Positions 1-4,373 of a stretch of 8,451 nucleotides of DNA are shown in pieces. Source of the DNA: Candidatus Methanomethylophilaceae archaeon (GTDB lineage Archaea; Thermoplasmatota; Thermoplasmata; Methanomassiliicoccales; Methanomethylophilaceae). Under the pieces are notes generated by a model, which worked only from the letters and a program-made list of their open reading frames with translations, was not told where the DNA came from and ran no database searches. How positions within the stretch are numbered: the stretch's first letter is position 1; the number at the start of each line of letters is the position of its first letter. The translations under genes and the position numbers were made by a program. The stretch covers positions 1 through 8,451 of the forward strand of contig JALNYB010000056.1 of NCBI GenBank assembly GCA_023230065.1, in the 5' to 3' direction.

Positions 1-85
1 GGCTGACTGTAGAGTGTTCTCGGAGAGATCCGATACAGCCGCTGAAATCAGCAGGTCCCCTGTTCAAATCAGGGAGTGGGGACCA
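1..85 (+). tRNA. tRNA-Tyr (anticodon GTA), 3' portion, intron-containing, cut by window start
   Basis: The window opens at the anticodon arm. Anticodon stem GCTGA (2-6) pairs with TCAGC (48-52). The loop starts C7 T8, anticodon GTA is 9-11 and G12 is position 37. Position 38 (A47) comes only after an insertion of about 34 nt. Then follow the variable loop AGGTC (53-57), T stem CCCTG/CAGGG (58-62, 70-74), T loop TTCAAAT (63-69), acceptor strand AGTGGGG (75-81), discriminator A82 and encoded CCA (83-85). G72 implies C1, the archaeal tRNA-Tyr identity pair. The spliced anticodon and variable region closely resembles archaeal tRNA-Tyr. The D arm and 5' acceptor strand lie outside the window. A class II tRNA reading was considered because GCTG-AAAT-CAGC mimics a long variable arm, but the intron model accounts for every position. 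Confidence 0.87.
13..46 (+). other. tRNA-Tyr intron at position 37/38
   Basis: This 34-nt insertion lies at the usual archaeal site, after anticodon position 37. Because A13 and A47 are the same base, the boundary could slide by one (14-47) without changing the mature tRNA. Bulges A11-G12-A13 and A45-A46-A47, separated by a four-position helix (7-10 with 41-44), fit the bulge-helix-bulge recognised by archaeal splicing endonuclease. The central helix has one U-U mismatch and one G-U pair. Inside the intron, TCGGA (20-24) and TCCGA (29-33) form a hairpin capped by a GAGA (GNRA) tetraloop. Boundaries are inferred from the tRNA consensus. Confidence 0.78.
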
Positions 86-334
86 TCCTTATCCAGCATT
101 TCTGGCGAGGCGTGTTTTAAAAATTTTAGATATTATATCAAAAATTATTCCTTACAGAATTCACCATTTTTACATAATTTCAGGATGATGGTAACATCAC
201 CATCTTTAATTCTAAACATAGATCTCAATTACAGAAAGATGTTCTTTCGGGTCTTGTGAACCTGATGATCTCCTCCCCAATCTAATAGAATACATTGTAC
301 TATGTGACTTATTTGAAATAAAGAAACCAAATAA
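86..334. other. AT-rich intergenic region, no gene seen
   Basis: There is no convincing coding sequence between the tRNA and the GC-rich island. The DNA is AT-rich just after the tRNA (115-140), as expected for a tRNA 3' flank. Two small perfect hairpins occur: GATGGT/ACCATC (187-192, 199-204, 6-nt loop) and GAAAGA/TCTTTC (234-239, 243-248, 3-nt loop). I cannot assign either a role. A short ORF beginning inside the tRNA and one on the minus strand crossing the structured island are treated as chance. Confidence 0.5.
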
Positions 335-434
335 CCTGATGAGGCATCTCAATAAGAACGCGGGCGTGTCCGAACAATGTGGTAAAGGTGGCTTTAGGGC
401 CATGCCACAAGCCACCGAACCACCGCAAATCGGT
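335..434 (+). ncRNA. Candidate structured small RNA (GC-rich hairpin island); strand uncertain
   Basis: In an AT-rich gap, about 100 nt stand out as GC-rich and densely self-complementary. Visible helices: GATG/CATC (338-341, 345-348); CGGG/TCCG (361-364, 369-372) with tetraloop CGTG; and a long hairpin made of GTGGT (379-383) with ACCAC (419-423), internal loop AAA/GA, GGTGGCTT (387-394) with AAGCCACC (409-416), and GGC/GCC (398-400, 404-406) with a CAT loop. As an alternative to the second helix, CCGA (370-373) can pair with TCGG (430-433) to enclose the long hairpin. A weak TATA-like CTTATTT (308-314) lies about 25 nt upstream, and ATTTTAATT follows. No known RNA family is recognised. The plus strand is chosen only on these flanks; on the minus strand the hairpins would form equally well. 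Confidence 0.42.
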
Positions 435-466
435 AATTTTAATTCAACTAATTGAAAGAATGACCC

Positions 467-667
467 TCATTCCTTTCTAGATTGCACGAATTCTCCTTTT
501 TTCCAAAAATAGATGCCACCTATCAAATACACTATACCAACGCCTATGAAGGCACCTATCATATTCTCAGACTTGGTCCATGCGATCAAGCATAAGTAGA
601 ACAGTACTATTATTGCTCCAGCCAGCAAATATATTTTTAATAAACTGCTAATATTCATCAATATCAC
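467..667 (-). CDS. Small two-helix membrane protein, unknown function
   Basis: This 66-residue product (63 if started at the in-frame ATG at 658) has two clear hydrophobic segments, about residues 8-30 (beginning SLLKIYLLAGAII) and 36-55 (MIGAFIGVGIVYLIGGIYFW). They are joined by a short polar turn (TKSEN), and a charged tail (KKGEFVQSRKE) follows. I do not recognise the family. Its hydrophobic pattern, TGA stop and a well-placed TATA box favour a real gene. Start choice is open: GTG at 667 would be leaderless with respect to the TATA at 691-700, while ATG at 658 has GTGAT (complementary to the 16S 3' end) five bases upstream. It stands alone, facing away from the acetyltransferase gene. By its topology it would sit in the cytoplasmic membrane as a hairpin. 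Confidence 0.55.
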   Translation of the reverse strand: MILMNISSLLKIYLLAGAIIVLFYLCLIAWTKSENMIGAFIGVGIVYLIGGIYFWKKGEFVQSRKE

Positions 668-690
668 GATCTAATACTGTCCATATGTTA

Positions 691-700
691 TGATATATAA
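691..700 (-). promoter_or_regulatory. TATA box for the small membrane protein gene
   Basis: On the minus strand this reads TTATATATCA, preceded by TTTAAATTC as a possible BRE. Its centre is 28 nt from the GTG at 667 and 37 nt from the ATG at 658, so transcription would begin at or just before the coding start. Inference from archaeal promoter spacing. Confidence 0.5.
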
Positions 701-952
701 GAATTTAAACAACGTCGAATACTTAAGTTCAACAAACCATCTACATCGTATTCAAAAACCGAGTAAAACGAGGTTTTCCGTATAAAATTGATAGAGATAA
801 CAAAAAGTTAAAACCAAGAAAATTAAAAAGATTCTTTCATTGTTGGTTAGAAACTCATTGGATTGAATTTCTTCAATAAAAACACATAATCATAATTTCT
901 CCATCGAAATCACTTTTTAACACAATTACTCTTATCAACACCACTGATCTCT
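701..952. other. AT-rich divergent intergenic region
   Basis: With its promoter-bearing edges, the gap between the small membrane protein gene and the acetyltransferase gene is about 320 nt. It is strongly AT-rich and holds no plausible coding sequence. The only structure noticed is an AAAACC/GGTTTT inverted repeat (755-760, 772-777) with an 11-nt loop. It lacks a following T-run on either strand, so it is not called a terminator. Confidence 0.45.
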
Positions 953-967
953 GAAAAGATTAACTAT
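953..967 (+). promoter_or_regulatory. BRE/TATA promoter of the acetyltransferase gene
   Basis: GAAAAG (953-958) resembles a BRE and is followed by ATTAACTAT (959-967) as the TATA box, centred about 28 nt before the ATG at 991. No Shine-Dalgarno motif precedes that ATG, so the transcript is probably leaderless. The same GAAAAG plus TTAAC arrangement precedes the cardiolipin synthase gene. Confidence 0.5.
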
Positions 968-990
968 TCCTAATATCATATACGCAATCA

Positions 991-1566
991 ATGGCTGAGA
1001 AGACCGTATGGCAAAGAATGAGTGAAGGAGAACTCATTCGCAAAGATTCCCCTGATGCACACAGTATAAAGGAGAGATTCATCACCTGTGCCGATCTTCT
1101 TATGAAGTACAATACTCAAACTATGACCCTTGATGAAAGAAGAGACCTTCTATCTGAGATAGTTGGATACCGCGTTCCAAAAGATTCAGATGTGTGCGTG
1201 AATTTTCACTGCGACGCAGGTCTTAATATACAGATCGGAAAGCAGGTCTTCATAAATTATTGCTGCAATCTTCTGGATACGGCCGAGATAATACTGGAAG
1301 AAGGCGTGATGATAGGTCCGAACTGCCAACTCATGACCGCAAAACATCCGTTCGATCCTGAAGAGAGACTTGCATGTTTTGCATATGGTGCCCCGATCAG
1401 AATATGCCATCATGTTTGGCTAGGTGCGGGGACCATTGTTCTTCCCGGAATCACTATCGGAGAAAACTCTATAATCGGTGCTGGTTCTGTCGTCACTAAG
1501 GATATACCTCCCAACTCTGTTGCCGTCGGAAATCCCGCGCATGTGATCAAATCCATTGATATCTGA
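991..1566 (+). CDS. Maltose/galactoside O-acetyltransferase-type hexapeptide acetyltransferase
   Basis: The 191-residue product belongs to the left-handed beta-helix (LbH) acetyl-CoA-dependent O-acetyltransferases of the maltose/galactoside (Maa/LacA) and NodL group, whose usual length is about 185-200. An N-terminal Mac domain (about 4-58, with MSEGELI and a helical KERFITCADLLMKYN stretch) precedes hexapeptide repeats from about 70 to 185 (INIQIG-like turns, EEGVMIGPNC, VWLGAGTIVLPGITIG, NSIIGAGSVVTKDIP). The catalytic histidine is visible as H119 in TAKHPFDPEER, matching the family T-x-x-HP-x-D motif. The protein should be a cytosolic homotrimer with active sites between subunits. The acceptor (sugar, glycoside or other hydroxyl compound) cannot be read from sequence; no glycan cluster is adjacent. 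It has its own promoter, and the downstream gene starts 105 nt later from a separate TATA box. Family assignment is secure; the substrate is not. Confidence 0.93.
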   Translation: MAEKTVWQRMSEGELIRKDSPDAHSIKERFITCADLLMKYNTQTMTLDERRDLLSEIVGYRVPKDSDVCVNFHCDAGLNIQIGKQVFINYCCNLLDTAEIILEEGVMIGPNCQLMTAKHPFDPEERLACFAYGAPIRICHHVWLGAGTIVLPGITIGENSIIGAGSVVTKDIPPNSVAVGNPAHVIKSIDI

Positions 1567-1672
1567 TACTGGTCTGATACCCATTATATCAAATTGATGA
1601 CCATAACTCACACTTAACAGGAAAACCATCTGAAAGCACTCAAATATCGGCATACCCTTATCGTCGGTATCA
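1562..1672. repeat. Three TGATAC(C) sites around the coiled-coil gene promoter
   Basis: TCTGATAC occurs at 1562-1569 (spanning the acetyltransferase stop codon) and again at 1573-1580, an 11-bp direct spacing. An inverted copy, GGTATCA, lies at 1666-1672, where it overlaps the predicted transcription start and the A of the ATG. The placement around a promoter would suit a regulator-binding site, but no regulator gene is in the window. Inference only. Confidence 0.25.
1641..1648 (+). promoter_or_regulatory. TATA box of the coiled-coil gene
   Basis: CAAATATC is centred about 27 nt before the ATG at 1672, with GAAAG just upstream as a possible BRE. This spacing puts the transcription start at or within a few bases of the ATG, so a leaderless mRNA is expected; no properly spaced SD motif is seen. 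Confidence 0.5.
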
Positions 1673-2211
1673 TGAGCATAGAAGAATCAGAAGCAAACCC
1701 TCTCAAAAGTTTTGATGAACTTCTTGCAGAACTCAACAAAGAGGCTGCCAATCACAAGCGCGACAGGGACAACTTCCAGAACCAGGCAAAGGTATGGGCA
1801 GACAAACGCGATAAGTGCAATGCCCTCGCAAGATCTAAAGCCTCTCAGGCAGCTATATTCAAAGAACAGAGAGATGAATACAACCGTGAAGTAAAAGTTG
1901 CCAAAGAACAGAGAGACAAGTGGAACAATACTGTTACAGACTATCGTGAGAGGGGCCTCGGAAACTCATCCGAAGCGAAGAATCAGGCCAACTGCTACCA
2001 TCAGCAGATAGTTCAAAATTCCGCCAATGGACAGGCGGCCCATGAAAGAATGTCGCAGTTGTATTCAGAAGCAGATGAACTTCATCAGCAATCCGACGAT
2101 GCCCATAAGAAATTCCTGATATGCACTAAGGCAGGCGACATAGAACATCAGAATTATATCATTGTAATTAAAAAAATACAGAAACTGAGAGACGGACTTC
2201 CGGATGACTGA
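1672..2211 (+). CDS. Archaeal coiled-coil protein, COG1340-like
   Basis: The 179-residue product is very hydrophilic, almost wholly helical in character and has no membrane segment or signal peptide. An RDxxN motif recurs as R46-D-K-C-N50, R67-D-E-Y-N71 and R81-D-K-W-N85, with a diverged copy at R32-D33. The RD positions are 14, 21 and 14 residues apart, all multiples of seven, as expected for a long coiled coil with one conserved polar face. After a break near residues 92-98 (ERGLGNS) a second helical stretch runs from about 99 to 175. This resembles the archaeal coiled-coil family COG1340, whose members are often longer and are sometimes annotated as phosphoserine phosphatase without catalytic motifs. 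No phosphatase DxDx motif is present. Molecular function is unknown; a scaffold or nucleic-acid-associated role is possible but not shown. The ATG at 1672 fits the TATA spacing. Confidence 0.85.
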   Translation: MSIEESEANPLKSFDELLAELNKEAANHKRDRDNFQNQAKVWADKRDKCNALARSKASQAAIFKEQRDEYNREVKVAKEQRDKWNNTVTDYRERGLGNSSEAKNQANCYHQQIVQNSANGQAAHERMSQLYSEADELHQQSDDAHKKFLICTKAGDIEHQNYIIVIKKIQKLRDGLPDD

Positions 2212-2219
2212 TAATGGTC

Positions 2220-2226
2220 TTTAAAA
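2220..2226 (+). promoter_or_regulatory. TATA box of the MazG-like gene
   Basis: TTTAAAA is centred 25 nt before the ATG at 2248, inside the 36-nt gap after the coiled-coil gene. The ATG has no good SD motif, so a leaderless transcript covering the MazG-like and ferredoxin genes is likely, possibly in addition to read-through from upstream. Confidence 0.5.
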
Positions 2227-2247
2227 GGAAACTGCATTACAGGCAAT

Positions 2248-2631
2248 ATGGATGACTCTTCAGCTACTGTCAATGAGTTGAAATGCATAGTTCAAGAATT
2301 CTGCGAAGCAAGAGATTGGGATCAATTCCATAATCCCAAAGACCTTGCGATAGGAATAGCCACCGAGGCTTCCGAACTTCTTGAGATATTCAGATTCAAA
2401 AATGATGATGAATCTACTCAGCTGATGAAAGATCCTAAGAAAAGACAGATGATCTGCGAAGAACTCTCGGACACACTGTACTTCATACTGAGATTCGCTC
2501 AGATGAATGATATCGATCTGTATACTGAACTCAAGAAGAAGGTCGAGATCAATGATGAAAAATATCCTGTTGAGAAGACCAAGGGCTCCAACAAAAAATA
2601 TAATGAATATCAATCAGAAGGAATACAATGA
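2248..2631 (+). CDS. MazG-like nucleotide pyrophosphohydrolase
   Basis: The 127-residue product is a single-domain all-alpha NTP pyrophosphatase of the MazG / dCTP pyrophosphatase (RS21-C6) group, which cleaves nucleoside triphosphates to monophosphate plus pyrophosphate using Mg2+. The metal-binding pattern is complete: E40-A-S-E43 and E72-L-S-D75 (ExxE ... ExxD). The family-typical WDQFHNPKDLA (24-34) precedes it, and K..EINDEKYP (about 95-105) and KGSNKKYNE close the domain. Its length is normal for the single-domain subgroup. The likely role is removing non-canonical or excess (d)NTPs in the cytosol; the exact nucleotide cannot be predicted. The gene has its own TATA box and its TGA stop overlaps the next start as ATGA (2628-2631), so it is translationally coupled to the ferredoxin gene. 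Confidence 0.93.
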   Translation: MDDSSATVNELKCIVQEFCEARDWDQFHNPKDLAIGIATEASELLEIFRFKNDDESTQLMKDPKKRQMICEELSDTLYFILRFAQMNDIDLYTELKKKVEINDEKYPVEKTKGSNKKYNEYQSEGIQ

Positions 2632-3275
2632 TGTCTCAGACCGTAAGAATAATCGAGGAAAAATGCACAGGATGCGGCAAATGTATAGAAGCCTGTCAAG
2701 AAGGCGCAATACAGATGGTCAACGGAAAGGCCAAGGTAGTACATGAAGACTATTGCGATGGATTGGGTACTTGCCTTCCCGTATGCCCTGCGGGCGCCAT
2801 AGTGCTAGAAGAACGCTACGCCGAAGACCAATACCTTCCGATGCAAGATAAGTCACTATGCAGTCCGCACAAGCGCATAGAGATCATTCGTAATCGTACA
2901 TCGGGAACTCCGAAGAACGATTCCAAACAGTGGCCGGTTCAGATAAAGCTCGTTCCGAGCACCGCCACGTATTTCAACGATGCAGATCTTTTGATAGCTG
3001 CCGATTGCTCCGCATATTCATTCGAAGGATTCTACGAAAGATTCGTCAAAGGCCGCACCGTCTTGATAGGATGCCCCAAACTGGACAACGTAGATTATTC
3101 TGATAAATTATCAGAGATATTCATCAATAATAGCATCAGAAACATCATGATCGTACGCATGGAAGTCCCGTGTTGCTCCGGCCTTACCAAGGCTGTTGAA
3201 AGAGCACTGGAGAAAAGCGGAAAAAAGATCCCAATGAACATTGTAACAATCTCCGATAACGGAAAAATTCTTTGA
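2628..3275 (+). CDS. Dicluster ferredoxin-domain protein (4Fe-4S, Hcp-associated type)
   Basis: The 215-residue product begins with a bacterial-type ferredoxin domain. Site I is complete, C13-x2-C16-x2-C19-x3-C23. Site II reads C43-D-G-L-G-T-C49-L-P-V-C53-P, so the second cysteine is replaced by Leu46. After a linker with SPHKRIEIIRN (79-89), a C-terminal domain of about 100 residues carries QWPVQIKLVP, an AADCSAY motif (C127), IGCPKLDN (C149) and VPCCSGL (C182, C183). As I know the family, this architecture is widespread in methanogens and anaerobic bacteria, often near hydroxylamine reductase/hybrid-cluster protein genes; none is visible here. It is probably a cytosolic electron carrier or redox adaptor, perhaps with an extra metal site in the C-terminal domain; the partner is unknown. 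Translation may begin at ATG 2628 or the adjacent ATG 2631; AGAAGGA upstream is a plausible SD. The 4-nt overlap couples it to the MazG-like gene. Confidence 0.9.
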   Translation: MMSQTVRIIEEKCTGCGKCIEACQEGAIQMVNGKAKVVHEDYCDGLGTCLPVCPAGAIVLEERYAEDQYLPMQDKSLCSPHKRIEIIRNRTSGTPKNDSKQWPVQIKLVPSTATYFNDADLLIAADCSAYSFEGFYERFVKGRTVLIGCPKLDNVDYSDKLSEIFINNSIRNIMIVRMEVPCCSGLTKAVERALEKSGKKIPMNIVTISDNGKIL

Positions 3276-3295
3276 GATCGTGAATACATCTATCC

Positions 3296-3349
3296 TGATA
3301 ATGATATGTCCATTTACGATCTTGATTACAATCCAAGATATCATTATCA
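3296..3349 (+). terminator. 12-bp inverted repeat downstream of the ferredoxin gene
   Basis: TGATAATGATAT (3296-3307) is the exact reverse complement of ATATCATTATCA (3338-3349), with a 30-nt loop. Within the loop, ATCTTG (3319-3324) can pair with CAAGAT (3334-3339), giving a competing inner hairpin. It starts 20 nt after the ferredoxin stop, where it could terminate the transcript or protect its 3' end. No strong T-run follows on the plus strand, so the role is uncertain; it could also be a DNA-level protein site. Confidence 0.4.
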
Positions 3350-3403
3350 TGATTGCTAACTCAGATTTCAAACAAATAATGACTAATTCGTTTACAGATT
3401 ATT

Positions 3404-3447
3404 AAAAATATGTCAGAACGGCCATTCTATAATTGACCGCCTGACAT
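3404..3447 (-). terminator. Hairpin plus U-run terminator of the ABC operon
   Basis: Read on the minus strand, ATGTCAG pairs with CTGACAT (plus positions 3441-3447 and 3410-3416), then CGGTCA with TGGCCG (3434-3439, 3419-3424), closed by a 9-nt loop. UUUUU follows (complement of 3404-3408). The one non-Watson-Crick pair is G-U only if the RNA is made from the minus strand; the plus-strand RNA would have a C-A mismatch. It lies 14 nt past the permease stop. Confidence 0.62.
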
Positions 3448-3461
3448 TTATATTGAAGAAT

Positions 3462-4373
3462 TCAGAATTCCTTTCTTATGAACTTTATCCATGCAACAAA
3501 GTATGCGGCAACTCCCCATAAGATAAGAACACCAGCCTCACGCGCAAGATTCGGTATTTCGATGATCTTCATGAATCCGAACATCTGAGTATCGACCATT
3601 CTCTGCATAAACTTTGCAACATCCAAGATCTTTGGATCGGCCGATGTGAGCAGATAGTCTATGGCGCTCTGCATAGAACTCATCCACGTAAGGATTTCCT
3701 TGTTATATGAATTCACATAATCAGGAACACAGGTGATTATTGTATTTCCTGCAGTATTCAGCATGAACCACGTGTCACCTGACATCATCTGTGTGACTAT
3801 CGGTATGACCATTATGAGTACCAGAAGTGTGATGATTGTCCCTACGCTTCCCTTCTTTATGAATGCGCTGATCACAAATGCTATTCCTGACGCAGCAAAA
3901 AGATACAGTATGCAGAATCCGAATGAGGTCAAAAGCTCAACTGACACTCCTCCTGTGAATGCTACGAGCATCACTGTGGTCAAAATGTAATAGACCGCAA
4001 GGATGAATCCCTCGATCAGTACACATGAGATTATCTTTCCCAGGAAGATCGATGTTCTCTTGATCGGCCTTGTGAAAAGTATCAATGCAGTTCTCTCTTC
4101 GAATTCGGAGACCAATGCCACGGATGATAACAATGCAACGATCAGCAGAGATACCATGCTTATATTCGACAGATATGACGAAAGCATATCTCCGCTTGTC
4201 TTACCGGACCATCCACCGCCTGTAGCATACGGAAGAACCGTTATCAGCATGAAGATCAGCAAAATAACTGCTAGACTTACGATGAATTTCTTCCCTCTGA
4301 CGCTTTTAATTATCTCGTTTTTCGTAACGACATATACCTGCTTGAAATCGGAAGCCTCTATGTAAAACGACAT
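3462..4373 (-). CDS. ABC-2 type transporter permease
   Basis: The 303-residue integral membrane protein is of the ABC-2 exporter type. About six hydrophobic segments are visible: roughly residues 31-49, 66-86, 110-136, 145-167, 173-195 and 278-297. A large non-hydrophobic loop (about 200-275) between the fifth and sixth is likely extracytoplasmic. The N-terminal region before the first segment carries the amphipathic, charged stretch (KNEIIKSVRGKKF) common in this family, and EFEERTALILFTRPIKR after the second segment matches the cytoplasmic coupling loop of ABC-2 permeases (the S-E-F-E-x-x-T pattern also seen in NosY-like proteins). It forms the channel for the ATPase encoded just upstream; its ATG overlaps that gene's TAA stop by one base (TAATG), so the two are translationally coupled. 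Substrate is unknown: drugs, peptides, lipids or sugars are all possible for this family. Confidence 0.9.
   Translation of the reverse strand: MSFYIEASDFKQVYVVTKNEIIKSVRGKKFIVSLAVILLIFMLITVLPYATGGGWSGKTSGDMLSSYLSNISMVSLLIVALLSSVALVSEFEERTALILFTRPIKRTSIFLGKIISCVLIEGFILAVYYILTTVMLVAFTGGVSVELLTSFGFCILYLFAASGIAFVISAFIKKGSVGTIITLLVLIMVIPIVTQMMSGDTWFMLNTAGNTIITCVPDYVNSYNKEILTWMSSMQSAIDYLLTSADPKILDVAKFMQRMVDTQMFGFMKIIEIPNLAREAGVLILWGVAAYFVAWIKFIRKEF

Noticed and set aside
41..52. GCTG-AAAT-CAGC as the long variable arm of a class II tRNA (Ser/Leu)
   Set aside because: The upstream bases would give a poor anticodon arm, whereas GCTGA (2-6) with TCAGC (48-52) and loop CTGTAG...A gives an exact tRNA-Tyr(GUA).
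14..259. 81-codon plus-strand open frame
   Set aside because: It begins inside the tRNA-Tyr intron and crosses the mature 3' end; no domain or promoter support.
259..341. Two CTGATGA motifs (261-267 and 337-342 region) as C/D box guide RNA boxes
   Set aside because: Spacing is too long for a typical archaeal C/D sRNA, and no convincing D'/C' boxes or terminal stem lie between them.
212..415. 67-codon minus-strand open frame
   Set aside because: It runs through the self-complementary GC-rich island and has no recognisable motif, SD or hydrophobic pattern; the structured RNA reading explains the composition better.
1..466. Integration (att) site or island boundary at the tRNA 3' end
   Set aside because: No integrase gene and no repeat of the tRNA 3' sequence was noticed in the window.
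755..777. AAAACC/GGTTTT inverted repeat as a terminator
   Set aside because: Only 6 bp with a large loop, no T-run on either side, and it sits between divergent genes where no transcript should end.
2260..2613. 117-codon minus-strand open frame
   Set aside because: Antisense shadow of the MazG-like gene, whose metal-binding motifs are intact.
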